Shown piece after piece: positions 16,051 to 24,796 of a stretch of DNA of 42,445 bases. The notes below the pieces were generated by a model. The model was not told where the DNA came from. It searched no databases and saw only the letters and a list, made by a program, of their open reading frames with translations. Numbering within the stretch: the first letter of the stretch is position 1; the number at the start of each line of letters is the position of its first letter. The position numbers were made by a program, and so were the translations under genes. The stretch is taken from assembly GCA_016903655.1 (NCBI GenBank), contig JADQBC010000011.1, positions 1-42,445 of the forward strand. The letters are read 5' to 3'. The DNA is from Gomphosphaeria aponina SAG 52.96 = DSM 107014 (GTDB taxonomy: Bacteria > Cyanobacteriota > Cyanobacteriia > Cyanobacteriales > Gomphosphaeriaceae).

Positions 16051-16572
16051 TTGAATAAACAAGTGTCAGATAATTTGAGTTTTGAAGAGGCGATCGCCTT
16101 TACCCAGTCGCTGCTAGAGGAAAGGGAAACAGGGAAACTGGGGGAAGAGGAAACCCAAGAAGCTATTACTTCTCTGGTTAAGAGTGAAAATGGAGCGCGG
16201 GGGTTTTTTGTTACTTATCTTACGGGGGAATATGCTTTAGCAGATAACCCTTCCACTGCTGTTATTAATGCTTTAAAGTCTGCCCCAGAAATAGTAAGTG
16301 CGTTGTTAGTAAAAAACTTAGCCATGTCAGCAGCAATGGCAGTTACTCATCGCCGTAATAATAATGAAGAGATGGCACAGGCTTCTGATAGAGTACGCTT
16401 GCGTACTGCTGAGATTATTAAACAAGTAAAGTTAGATTTAGTATGCCAGGAATTAGAGCAGTTGCGGGAAAGTTTAACTACTGGGGAAGGAAGTTATGAG
16501 GCATTTCTCCAACGCTGGGGTTATGATACTGAGCAAAGGCAAGTTATAGAGCAAACCAGTTTAGAGGTGTGA
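16051..16572 (+). CDS. Conserved cyanobacterial hypothetical protein
   Basis: 173 residues with a TTG start, chosen because GAGGGGAGAAGAG lies directly upstream and the reading frame begins there with a plausible helix. It is all-helical and soluble. It contains TGKLGEEETQEAITSLVKSE, GARGFFVTYLTGE and SAPEIVSALLVKNLAMSAAM, which look like a conserved fold. No domain name was recognised. It is 37 nt after the bestrophin-like gene and probably in the same transcript. Confidence 0.65.
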   Translation: MNKQVSDNLSFEEAIAFTQSLLEERETGKLGEEETQEAITSLVKSENGARGFFVTYLTGEYALADNPSTAVINALKSAPEIVSALLVKNLAMSAAMAVTHRRNNNEEMAQASDRVRLRTAEIIKQVKLDLVCQELEQLRESLTTGEGSYEAFLQRWGYDTEQRQVIEQTSLEV

Positions 16573-16650
16573 AAGGTAATATTAGTTATTAGTCATTGGT
16601 ATAGCAAGCCTAATTGATTTATGAGAAAGCCCCAAACTCCTCTCCTCAGA

Positions 16651-16861
16651 GTGTAGGGTGGGTTAGTAACGCCCAAAACTCACCAGCGATCGCTTGTCGG
16701 GGGCATATGTTATAACTGAAGCAAGAGTGTAGGGTGCGTTACTAAGGCACCAAAAAGCACCAGCGATCGCTTGTCGGGTGCATTAGGCATTCATTAGAAT
16801 TATGTTATAATTAATTAAGTAAGAAAAGCCGTAACGCACCAGCGATCGCTTGTAGGGTGCC
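16651..16861. repeat. Three imperfect repeats around HIP1
   Basis: The phrase CACCAGCGATCGCTTGT occurs three times (about 16681, 16760 and 16838), each with GTGTAGGGTG or GTAGGGTGC and GTAACGC nearby. These look like copies of one dispersed intergenic repeat with GCGATCGC at its centre. Confidence 0.65.
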
Positions 16862-16952
16862 TATAGCTGGGGTGTTGATTTTTCAATTAATTACAAATAT
16901 AGGGGCGCTTACTTCTTTTGCACAACGCAACCGCAAAAGAAAAATTGCCTAT

Positions 16953-17073
16953 TAGATCTCTTGCGAAATTACGAAAAACTGTCATCAGTCCGCGCAAGCG
17001 TTGGATCTCGGAGATCCAACGCTTGCGCGGACTGATGACCATTTTAAGTTTGGACTTCGCAGCTTTTGGTCTA
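16953..17073. mobile_element. Family A palindromic element, copy A7, with unrelated core
   Basis: The ends TAGATCTCTTGCGAAA and TTTTGGTCTA match the family, but the interior is not the usual C/G-rich type. It carries a 59-nt palindrome (16981-17039) with perfect 29-bp arms starting GTCATCAGTCCGCGCAAGCG around a single central G. Confidence 0.65.
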
Positions 17074-17081
17074 TTCTTCCA

Positions 17082-17244
17082 CATCTTCAGGTTATGTTAA
17101 TATTACATAAGCTTTTTTTATCGGTGGGGTTAGTGGTGTTTTTGTGATTTTAGGAGAAAAAGTTGGAGAATTTTGGAAAATAGATGATCCAGTAGGTGCT
17201 ATTCCTGCACATCTATTTGGCGGTTTTTGGGGAACAATCGCAGT
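17082..17244 (+). pseudogene. Fragment of an ammonium transporter gene
   Basis: From CATCTTCAGGTTATGTTAAT to GGGGAACAATCGCAGT this is about 85% identical by eye to 18749-18911 of the intact amt gene, including GATGATCCAGTAGGTGC. It then jumps straight to sequence like that after the intact gene's stop (ATTTATTGAACAAAAGG), so both the first two thirds and the 3' end are deleted. It is the leftover of a second amt copy. Confidence 0.85.
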
Positions 17245-17290
17245 TAATTAAAATTTCGACCATTTATTTATTGAACAAAAGGATAAAATT

Positions 17291-17587
17291 ATGATTCAAA
17301 GTCTAGAAAAAGCTATTCATCAATTATTGCAACTTTCAGAATCAGAACAAAGAGAAATAGCCCAGAGAATTATAATAACCAGAGAAAATAAAAAAATTGC
17401 CGACAAAAATAATGATGTTAATGGTAGTTTTTCTGCCAATGAATTAGACAAAAAAATTATAGCCCAAAAAAATGCTTGGGATATATTAGAAGATATGGCG
17501 GGAACCATAGAAGCTCCTCAAGATTGGTCACAAAACCATGATTATTATCTTTATGGATTACCTAAACAAAGTCAAGAAAATGAGTAA
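17291..17587 (+). CDS. Antitoxin-like protein, orphan copy
   Basis: 98 residues, about 90% identical to the product of 19299-19595. It starts with a helical MIQSLEKAIHQLLQLSESEQ and ends in WDILEDMAGTIEAPQDWSQNH and YYLYGLPKQ, a C-terminal tail common in cyanobacterial antitoxins paired with PIN toxins. AAAGGATAAAATT precedes the ATG. The toxin that should follow is gone: its ATGAGTAAA start codons are directly followed by TGA. Whether the orphan still binds the toxin from the intact pair is unknown. Confidence 0.75.
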   Translation: MIQSLEKAIHQLLQLSESEQREIAQRIIITRENKKIADKNNDVNGSFSANELDKKIIAQKNAWDILEDMAGTIEAPQDWSQNHDYYLYGLPKQSQENE

Positions 17588-17620
17588 ATGAATACTTTTT
17601 TTAGACCCTAGCCTATATAT
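17580..17620 (+). pseudogene. Remnant of PIN toxin start
   Basis: AAAATGAGTAAATGAATACTT followed by TTTTTAGACCC matches the first 30 or so bases of the toxin gene at 19588 (ATGAGTAAAGAAAGACTTTTTTTAGACACAG), but a frameshift and stop end it after three codons. The similarity fades by about 17620, where the amt upstream region begins. Confidence 0.65.
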
Positions 17621-17688
17621 AGTGTATTTTGGTTCGTTTTTTGTAAGTTCTGTTAAAATTTTTGTGGAGAAACCTTCTAAGGAAATCT

Positions 17689-19233
17689 ATGTTAAAACAT
17701 AAAAGTAATTTATTGATATTCAAAAGTTTGATCAACTGGCTATCACGTCGTAAATATTTCTGTTTGTTTTTAGCCACTATTTTTTGCCTCATAGGGGTTC
17801 GTGCTGTAATGGCACAAGAAGATAGCATGACAAATGATTTTAACGCCCTAAAAACTATTTGGTTGTTGGTTTCTGCTTGTCTAGTATTTTTTATGAATGC
17901 TGGTTTTGCTATGCTGGAAGTAGGGTTTTGTCGGACTAATAATGCGACTAATATATTAGCCAAAAATTTAATTGTTTTCTGTGTTTCTGCCTTAGCTTAT
18001 TGGATGTTTGGCTTTGGCTTAATGTTTGGCAATAGTGGTAGTCAGCCTAGTGTTTTCGGACAAGCAGGGTTTTTCTTTGATATTCCTTTTCCCACAGCTT
18101 CTGAAATACAAAATAATATTCAACTTATCATTCCAGAGTTTAGTAAGTTACAAGAAGCCTGGGCGGGGCGTTCATTTTCCGCATTATTTTTCTTTCAATT
18201 GACGTTCGCTGGGACTGCTGCAACAATCGTTTCAAGGGCAGTGGCAGAAAGAGTTAGATTTTGGGCTTTTCTAATATTTAGTTTTTTGTTGGTAGCATTC
18301 TGTTATTCTATTGTGGGTCATTGGATTTGGTCAAGTGAAGGATGGTTATTTAATTTATTTAATTTTAGAGATTTTGCTGGTTCAACCGTAGTTCATTCCG
18401 TTGGGGGAATGGCAGGTTTAGTAGGTGCGTGGTTGTTAAAGCCGAGAGATGGACGTTTTGGTTATAATCATCAAACAGATCAGTTTGAGGAGAAAGAAAG
18501 AGGTAATTTTACTCCCCATCAATTAGGATTTGCTACTCTGGGTTGTTTTATTCTTTGGTTAGGATGGTTTGGTTTTAATGGCGGTTCAGCACAGGAATTA
18601 GCTAATGTTCCTAATGTAATTACAAGTACTATGATTGCCGCTGCATCAGGGGGCTTATTGACTTTAATTTTTAGCCCAGCAATTAGTGGGAAACCAACCT
18701 TAGCTTCAATTATTAATGGTATTTTAGGAGGTTTAGTAGGCATTACCGCATCTTCAGGTTATGTTGATATTAAATCGGCAATCTTGATCGGTGGGGTTAG
18801 TGGTATTTTTGTGATTATAGGAGAAAAAGTTTTAGAATTTTGGCAAATAGATGATCCAGTTGGTGCTATTCCTGTACATCTATTTTGCGGTTTTTGGGGA
18901 ACAATAGCAGTGGGAATTTTTAGCACAACAAACTCTAGTGAATACAGTAGTCCAAATAATATGGTGATTCAGTTCTTTTTCCAGTGTATTGGTTGGTTTG
19001 CTGTGATGTCTTTTACCTTTGTTTTCAGTTTGTTGATCTGGTTGCTCATTGGGAATATTCTTTACTATTTTGAACAATGGACTATGAAGCCAGAAAATAG
19101 AAATTCTAACCAGGATCAAGATTCAAACTTATCCCAACTATTGGGTCGGGCAATAAAAATCGGTAGGCAAGGCATTAGAGTCTCCCTAGAGGATGAAAAA
19201 AATGGTAGTGACGGTACTTTTAAGAACTTGTAG
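17689..19233 (+). CDS. amt: Ammonium transporter (Amt/MEP/Rh family)
   Basis: 514 residues from the ATG at 17689, which has TAAGGAAAT just upstream; a TTG at 17662 is unlikely. Residues 1-42 form a signal peptide ending VMA-Q, as in cyanobacterial Amt proteins. About eleven membrane helices follow. The family signature DFAGSTVVHSVGGMAGLVG carries the first pore histidine, and GAIPVHLFCGFWGT carries the second. The cytoplasmic tail after residue 460 is about 50 residues. It imports ammonium across the cytoplasmic membrane. Such genes are usually under NtcA/PII control; only a weak imperfect NtcA-like site is seen upstream. It is flanked by two copies of an antitoxin gene. Confidence 0.93.
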   Translation: MLKHKSNLLIFKSLINWLSRRKYFCLFLATIFCLIGVRAVMAQEDSMTNDFNALKTIWLLVSACLVFFMNAGFAMLEVGFCRTNNATNILAKNLIVFCVSALAYWMFGFGLMFGNSGSQPSVFGQAGFFFDIPFPTASEIQNNIQLIIPEFSKLQEAWAGRSFSALFFFQLTFAGTAATIVSRAVAERVRFWAFLIFSFLLVAFCYSIVGHWIWSSEGWLFNLFNFRDFAGSTVVHSVGGMAGLVGAWLLKPRDGRFGYNHQTDQFEEKERGNFTPHQLGFATLGCFILWLGWFGFNGGSAQELANVPNVITSTMIAAASGGLLTLIFSPAISGKPTLASIINGILGGLVGITASSGYVDIKSAILIGGVSGIFVIIGEKVLEFWQIDDPVGAIPVHLFCGFWGTIAVGIFSTTNSSEYSSPNNMVIQFFFQCIGWFAVMSFTFVFSLLIWLLIGNILYYFEQWTMKPENRNSNQDQDSNLSQLLGRAIKIGRQGIRVSLEDEKNGSDGTFKNL

Positions 19234-19298
19234 CCATAAAGTAATTATAAATTAATTACGATTTAGACCATTGATTTATTGAACAAAAGGATAAAATT

Positions 19299-19595
19299 AT
19301 GATTCAAAGTTTAGAAAAAGCTATTGATCAATTATTGCAACTTTCAGAATCAGAACAACGAGAAATAGCCCAGAGAATTTTAATAACCATAGAAAATAAA
19401 AAAATTGCCGCCAAAAATAATGATGTTAATGGTAGTTTTTCTGCCAATGAATTAGACAAAGAAATTGTAGCAAAAAAAAATGCTTGGGATATATTAGAAG
19501 AGCTAGCAGGAACCATAGAAGCTCCTCAAGATTGGTCACAAAACCATGCTCATTATCTTTATGGATCACCTAAACAAAGTCAAGAAAATGAGTAA
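19299..19595 (+). CDS. Antitoxin of a PIN-toxin pair
   Basis: 98 residues, with SLEKAIDQLLQLSESEQREI at the N-terminus and WDILEELAGTIEAPQDWSQ at the C-terminus. Its stop overlaps the toxin start by 8 nt (ATGAGTAA), the coupled arrangement typical of type II toxin-antitoxin pairs. AAAGGATAAAATT precedes the ATG. The upstream 35 nt are the same as those of the orphan copy at 17291. The C-terminal tail would wrap the toxin. A clear DNA-binding fold is not visible. Confidence 0.75.
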   Translation: MIQSLEKAIDQLLQLSESEQREIAQRILITIENKKIAAKNNDVNGSFSANELDKEIVAKKNAWDILEELAGTIEAPQDWSQNHAHYLYGSPKQSQENE

Positions 19596-20004
19596 AGAAA
19601 GACTTTTTTTAGACACAGCATTTATTCAAGCTATTTTAAATAATCGTGACCAATATTATTTATCTGCCTTAAAATTATTACCTAGAGTAAAAAAAGCTCA
19701 GGAAATTTGGACAACGGAAGCAATTTTAATGGAAGTTGGCAATGCTTTAAGTGCTTTAAATCGACAAAAGGTAGTTAACTTTATCAAACAATGTTATGAA
19801 ACAGAAAATATCAAAGTAATTAATGTTACTCCTGGACTTTTTCAGGGAGGTTTAAATCTTTATGAATCTCGTCAAGATAAAAAATGGGGTTTAATTGACT
19901 GTATTTCCTTCACAGTTATGAGAGAGCAAAATTTAATGGCTGCTCTTACTTCAGATCGTCATTTTATTCAAGCAGGTTTTAATGCTTTACTAATTTCAGA
20001 TTAA
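19588..20004 (+). CDS. PIN-domain toxin (VapC-like ribonuclease)
   Basis: 138 residues from the ATG overlapping the antitoxin stop. PIN-domain acidic residues are in place: D9 in LFLDTAF, E49 in AILMEVGNAL, D104 in GLIDCISF and D123 in TSDRHF. PIN toxins are Mg-dependent ribonucleases that cut specific RNAs and are held inactive by the antitoxin. Length and motifs are complete, so this copy should be functional. Confidence 0.85.
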   Translation: MSKERLFLDTAFIQAILNNRDQYYLSALKLLPRVKKAQEIWTTEAILMEVGNALSALNRQKVVNFIKQCYETENIKVINVTPGLFQGGLNLYESRQDKKWGLIDCISFTVMREQNLMAALTSDRHFIQAGFNALLISD

Positions 20005-20033
20005 TTTTCTTGGTTAATTTTTGGTTTCTAAAT

Positions 20034-22307
20034 TTACTCTATGAGTTTTCGACATTCAGGATTATTTTCTAAAGCTTCATCTATACGGGGTTTCCAATAA
20101 TTATTTCCATACCATTCATTTACCCAATGTTGAGCTTCATTGAAATTGAGAGAGTTTTCAGGAATTTGACATAATGTTTCAAAAGCATTTTCAACTCTCT
20201 TACTTGCAACAATATTATTTTGGGCTAATCCTATTGCTTTTTGAATCCAATTCAATTCAGTTAATTGGGTTTCACATTCGGAAGAAAACTCTTCAGGATT
20301 TTCATTCTGCAAATTCTTAAGTTTCTGAATACGTGTTTCTAAAGGAACGCTAAGATCTGATGTTCTACAAATTTCTGGTGATTCAGTTACTATATTATTA
20401 TCATTACTATTAGGACTATTAGAATCATTAGATGGAACTGTTTCTGGCTTATTCAAGAAAAAAAGAAAAATACCTCCAATAATAAAACCTAATAAAAAGT
20501 ACAAAGACAATGTTCTGGTTAAAGGAGCAGTTTGATTCTCTTTTTGAGCTATGTTTTCTAGTTCTTCCTTAACCCATCTAAGGTTAAAAACCTCTCTATA
20601 AATACGATTGGAAACCTCTAACCATCCATCATTATTAATAATTAATTCTACTTGAAGTAATGCTAATGTTTCTGGTCTTTCATCGGCACTTACTCGATCT
20701 TGTAATATCTGTTTATATTTTTCTAATCTTGATTTAGCATAACCATCTTTATTTAAAAGATGACTTCCCATTTCCCTTAAATGATCTATATTTTGCCAAT
20801 TTTCAATTATATTTATGGAGATAAGCTCTTCAATTGAATATTCCCTTTGTTGGAGAGAGTTTTTTTGTTCAATGAGAAGTTGACAAACAATTTCTATTAG
20901 TTGTAACTGATTACCAGTCCATAAGAATATTTCTCTAATTAAATTATTTCTTTGATCTTCCTCAAATTCTGAGGCTAATATATTTTCAGCCAATTCATAA
21001 GTTGTCCTTTGACTTTGTGCTTTGTTTCTTTGTTTTTCTTGATTTACACTTAATTCTAAAAAACGAGTTAGTGATTCATTAATAGACTTATTTTTGCACC
21101 ACTCTAACGCTTCTTGTAACTCTTGCCCCGATAAAAGTTTAGATGAGTCTTCCCCTTCAGCTAACCAAGTCTCATATTGTTCAATAAAGGGAAAAATTTT
21201 ATCTAATTCTTGTTTAACCCAGTTTTCATTAAAAACATTTCTGTAAATCCGATTATAAGGTTTTAAATATCCGTTATTTTCGATGACTAAACCCGTTAAA
21301 CGCAGTTGTATTTGTTCGGAATCGCTATTACTAGGAATTTCACCTCTTGCTAAAATTTCTTGGTAGAGTTTGAGCATTCTTCTCCCGCTAGAGGGAGTAC
21401 ATAATAAACGATCTCGAATAGTTCTCAGATGCTGTGGATTGTCTTGGTATTCCCAGTTATCAATAATTTTTTTGAATACAAAATCCCTAACATCAATTTT
21501 TGCTTTTGGATTTTCCCCTAACAATCCAGATCTTGATTCAGATATTAACTGAAATATTTTTTGAGTCAGAAAAGGTTGTCCACCTGTCTCATCTATTATG
21601 TCTTCTAAGATTTGTTGAGGGTTAGATACTTTTCCTTTTAAACCTTGAATAAGAGGTTGAGCTTCATTTTTATTAAATCCAGTTAGAGAAATATTTTGAG
21701 CAATGTTAAAAGGAGTACGAGTTTTATCTCGAATAAAGTTAGAGACGGTTGCTACTCCTAATATACAAAAAGTTAGGCGGAGATAAATAGGGTTATTTGC
21801 CCGTTGATTATGACAAGCACGAATCCAAGCAAAAAAAGGATCTATGACAAAATTGAAACTAAGGACATAATCAATTTCATCAAAGCAGATAATAATTGGT
21901 TTTTTTATTTCTTCAAGTAGAACTTCCTCCATAAATTCGTCAAAACGCTTGATAGGTGATACATCTGCTCTTTCTTCCCACCAAACTTTTGCTTGTTGTC
22001 GATCTCCAATAGAAAGATTAAAGGTTTTGACTAATTCATACAAGAGAACTCTATACCAACCTTCTTCAGAAGAACTTTTTCCCACTTTAGTCAAATCAAT
22101 GTAAACACATTGAACTCCATCAGCCGTTAATCTAGCTTGTGTATAATACCACAAGCTAGATTTTCCCATTTGACGAGAATTGAGGACATAACAAAATTGC
22201 TTATTTTTTAATGCTGCATAAAACTGATCATCAGCTTTGCGTTTAATATAACTAGGCGAATCAGCAGATAATGCTCCTCCAACTTGATAAAAATTACTAT
22301 TACTCAT
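20034..22307 (-). CDS. AAA-like (AAA_35) ATPase with transmembrane segment
   Basis: 757 residues. The N-terminus is the cyanobacterial AAA-like domain: FYQVGGALSADSPSYIKR, Walker A in VLNSRQMGKSSL (K49, S50) and Walker B in PIIICFDEIDYVL (D143, E144). Two related winged-helix-like segments follow (around residues 290-370 and 500-590), each with RIYR(N/E)VFN and WVK(Q/E)EL. One membrane helix (about 615-635, YFLLGFIIGGIFLFFL) precedes a roughly 110-residue C-terminal region on the other side. Upstream in transcription lies the CHAT-ATPase gene, 56 nt away. It is likely a partner of that protein. Confidence 0.8.
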   Translation of the reverse strand: MSNSNFYQVGGALSADSPSYIKRKADDQFYAALKNKQFCYVLNSRQMGKSSLWYYTQARLTADGVQCVYIDLTKVGKSSSEEGWYRVLLYELVKTFNLSIGDRQQAKVWWEERADVSPIKRFDEFMEEVLLEEIKKPIIICFDEIDYVLSFNFVIDPFFAWIRACHNQRANNPIYLRLTFCILGVATVSNFIRDKTRTPFNIAQNISLTGFNKNEAQPLIQGLKGKVSNPQQILEDIIDETGGQPFLTQKIFQLISESRSGLLGENPKAKIDVRDFVFKKIIDNWEYQDNPQHLRTIRDRLLCTPSSGRRMLKLYQEILARGEIPSNSDSEQIQLRLTGLVIENNGYLKPYNRIYRNVFNENWVKQELDKIFPFIEQYETWLAEGEDSSKLLSGQELQEALEWCKNKSINESLTRFLELSVNQEKQRNKAQSQRTTYELAENILASEFEEDQRNNLIREIFLWTGNQLQLIEIVCQLLIEQKNSLQQREYSIEELISINIIENWQNIDHLREMGSHLLNKDGYAKSRLEKYKQILQDRVSADERPETLALLQVELIINNDGWLEVSNRIYREVFNLRWVKEELENIAQKENQTAPLTRTLSLYFLLGFIIGGIFLFFLNKPETVPSNDSNSPNSNDNNIVTESPEICRTSDLSVPLETRIQKLKNLQNENPEEFSSECETQLTELNWIQKAIGLAQNNIVASKRVENAFETLCQIPENSLNFNEAQHWVNEWYGNNYWKPRIDEALENNPECRKLIE

Positions 22308-22363
22308 TTTTTTAGCGATTATCAGTGAATTTTTTTTCTTGAGTCTATTTTTTTGTTTAATGA

Positions 22364-24532
22364 TTAGGTTAGGCGATCGCTAAAGTATTGAGCATATAGT
22401 TGATAACGAGGTTTAATGGCATTGTGTTCAAATTTTACTAAACCCAAACTGTGTAATTTTTTGTTTAGCATTGTTCCTAGATCCACAGGAGTGCTGGAAG
22501 TCACAACTTTTTGCATCCCTTCCTGTAATTCGGGAAATTTTTGTAGTTTAAACCAAAGTCCTCGTAAATGATCTCCATAAATCCCTTCTTCTGTTGTTGC
22601 TGTTAGTATAAAATTTTCTAAAGAAAGTTGTTGTTTAGCCATGGCATAAATTGCTTTTTGTATAAGGTAAAGATGCCCACCAACAATTTGAGTAATTTCG
22701 TGGATATCCTCTTTTGTTAATCCTGCATCATATCCGTTTGCTAGTTCTAGTATTTGCTCTGAACTAAAATCAGGTAATTCTATTTCTTCTCCAACATTTT
22801 CTAGAGGAGAATGATTAATATCTATATATCCTTCCATATATTCTTCAGTAGAATAAGCCATAATTAAATGTAGTTTTTGCCAAATTTTCCTTGTGTTTGC
22901 CTCTTGGCGCCAAATACGAAATAAACTAAAAAACTCATCAGCAATGTTTTTGTGAGGAAATAACTCCTCTACATTATCCAATACTAAAACTAAATCTTGT
23001 GGAAATGAGGGCAAAAGATATTCTTCCAAATAATAGCTTACATTTATTTTCCCTAAATCTTCTTCCCAACGCTTTGTGACTTCATCAGAAATATTTGATC
23101 TTCGTGAAACCGTTTTACAAAACCATTTTCCTAACCTATCTAAGTCATTTAAAATGTTTTGATCTGCTTCTAAAAAATTTAACTTAACAACTTTATACTC
23201 ATTTATATTTAGACCACTGAGAATATTATCAATAAGTAGGGATTTACCCATTCCTTTTGCTGATCTAAGACGAAGTAGTGAACCCGACTGAATCATTGTG
23301 TCATAACATCTTTTTTCAAGGGGAGGACGTTCAATATAAATAAAAGGTGAAGTGATTAACCCATCCCAAGTAAGAATATTTTTCGCCGCTTCTGGATGCA
23401 AAAATAATTGTGGTAACCATTGCACTCCTGGATATTGATTACCATAATTTTCTTCCAAGATATCCCTAGCTTTTCTTACTGCTATATGTAAAGTATTTTT
23501 GTCTTGAATAAAATTAGTTAAAAATTCCCTTAAAAACTTTCTACCTACTTCTAAAGGTAGCAAAGATCTCATAGCAATAATATTAGGAATATTTAGTTTA
23601 TCGAAAACATCAGCTAAACCAAAACCTTTACAAGAGGTAAATATTGCCAACTGTAAAGGATTATTTTTGTGTTCTCTTACTTCATTTAAACAGTCCCTTA
23701 AAACACTAATATTGATCTTTTCAACTTTTCGATTGTTACTTTCTAGATAAATATAACCATCTGCATTATTCTCCGCACTATTACTATGTCCGATATAACA
23801 AAAAATATCACATCCTTGCTTAATATACTTTTTTAAGTCTTCTGTACTTTTTGGTGTAGCTAAAATAATATAAGCAGTATTTGCATTAATGCTTGGTAAC
23901 TTATTTGGTAAATCGTCAGGATGGTCTGAATCAATAACTTCTATATATTTTATTACATATTTTAAATTTTTTATATCTGTTTTAAAAGATTTTAATTTTG
24001 TTGGTTCTTGTTGTTCACTTTGTTCTGTCCCAAACACCACTAAAATCTTAACAGGTGTAGAATAATTCCGCTCTAACTTTGCATTGTAATTAAAATTAAT
24101 TTTGGCTAAAGCGATTTCAGAATTTTTATATTCTTTTAAAAGATTATAACATTGCCAGGGATACTTTCTTAAATCATCATTGTTAGTATTTTCATTCTTA
24201 ACCAAAAACAAAATATCTTCTTTTGTATTTAATGCGCTATCTAAATTATTTTTGATTTCAGGCTCTGAATTAAGCAATTGATTAAATGATTCCTCAAGCT
24301 CTTGTGCAGAATCTGCACAGTTACCTCCACTTCCAATTTCTACATCATCAAAAAGTCCAGTTTTGACTATGCTTTCAAATGCTTCATGCCATCTTTGACA
24401 GCTAGTTTCAATTCCTGGAGTTATTTGTAATGTGTTAGTTCTTTCTCCAAAATTTGAAATAGTATAATGGATAGTTAATGATTCATTTATGTTTTTAAAA
24501 AAACAATTGAAGTTTACTAAGATAGTCATCAC
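22364..24532 (-). CDS. CHAT peptidase - AAA-like ATPase fusion
   Basis: 722 residues; start GTG 24532 or ATG 24529, with no clear ribosome-binding site. Residues about 160-390 are a CHAT domain with FCYIGHSNS (H249) and LAIFTSCKGFGLA (C301), an intact His-Cys pair. Residues about 395-722 are an AAA-like ATPase: FIYIERPPLEKRCYDTM, Walker A in SAKGMGKSLL (K430, S431) and Walker B in LVLVLDNVEEL (D519). The N-terminal 160 residues have no clear assignment. Fusing a caspase-like peptidase to an NTPase suggests nucleotide-gated activation, as in other bacterial conflict and cell-death proteins. It follows the DUF1822 gene after about 245 nt containing two inserted elements. Confidence 0.8.
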   Translation of the reverse strand: MMTILVNFNCFFKNINESLTIHYTISNFGERTNTLQITPGIETSCQRWHEAFESIVKTGLFDDVEIGSGGNCADSAQELEESFNQLLNSEPEIKNNLDSALNTKEDILFLVKNENTNNDDLRKYPWQCYNLLKEYKNSEIALAKINFNYNAKLERNYSTPVKILVVFGTEQSEQQEPTKLKSFKTDIKNLKYVIKYIEVIDSDHPDDLPNKLPSINANTAYIILATPKSTEDLKKYIKQGCDIFCYIGHSNSAENNADGYIYLESNNRKVEKINISVLRDCLNEVREHKNNPLQLAIFTSCKGFGLADVFDKLNIPNIIAMRSLLPLEVGRKFLREFLTNFIQDKNTLHIAVRKARDILEENYGNQYPGVQWLPQLFLHPEAAKNILTWDGLITSPFIYIERPPLEKRCYDTMIQSGSLLRLRSAKGMGKSLLIDNILSGLNINEYKVVKLNFLEADQNILNDLDRLGKWFCKTVSRRSNISDEVTKRWEEDLGKINVSYYLEEYLLPSFPQDLVLVLDNVEELFPHKNIADEFFSLFRIWRQEANTRKIWQKLHLIMAYSTEEYMEGYIDINHSPLENVGEEIELPDFSSEQILELANGYDAGLTKEDIHEITQIVGGHLYLIQKAIYAMAKQQLSLENFILTATTEEGIYGDHLRGLWFKLQKFPELQEGMQKVVTSSTPVDLGTMLNKKLHSLGLVKFEHNAIKPRYQLYAQYFSDRLT

Positions 24533-24559
24533 TTATTTTATTTTGAGTAAGTAAATGTA

Positions 24560-24650
24560 TATAGTAATTCTAAATAAGTTATAAGATTTTCCTGACCCTA
24601 CTTGTTTAGGGTTTTAAGGGTTTTCTTATAAATGAGATAGGATTACTATA
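24560..24650. mobile_element. Diverged family B element, copy B3
   Basis: TATAGTAATTCTAAATAAG and the inverted ATGAGATAGGATTACTATA resemble family B ends with GTAA in place of GCAA. The interior holds CCCTACTTGTTTAGGG, a small hairpin. It lies in the spacer between the DUF1822 and CHAT-ATPase genes. Confidence 0.55.
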
Positions 24651-24685
24651 TTTCCAATTATAGGTTAAGTTGTTATTAGTTAGAT

Positions 24686-24796
24686 TAGACTTTTTGCAAA
24701 AGTCAGGGAACAGGGAACAGGGAACAGGGAACAGGGCGAGTTTTGCATGAGATCATAATAAGAATTGATTTGTTTTTTAGTTTCGCAAGAGGTCTA
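24686..24796 (-). mobile_element. Family A palindromic element, copy A6, overlapping a gene end
   Basis: Ends TAGACTTTTTGCAAAAG and TTTCGCAAGAGGTCTA. The core is not the usual type and has four copies of the 7-mer GGGAACA (24705-24736). The right end (24777-24796) is read on the minus strand as Asp-Leu-Leu-Arg-Asn-stop and ends the DUF1822 protein. Confidence 0.7.

Larger units (their letters stand above)
16573..17290. other. Repeat-bearing intergenic region with degraded amt copy
   Basis: 718 nt without an intact gene. It contains a half family B end (TATAGCAAGCCTAA, 16600-16613), HIP1-centred repeats, family A copy A7 with a long palindrome, and an amt fragment, each listed separately. Confidence 0.7.

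Noticed and set aside
17643-17656. NtcA site upstream of amt (GTA-N8-TAA)
   Set aside because: The right half is TAA instead of TAC and no well-placed -10 box follows. Regulation by NtcA is likely from the gene family but not shown here.
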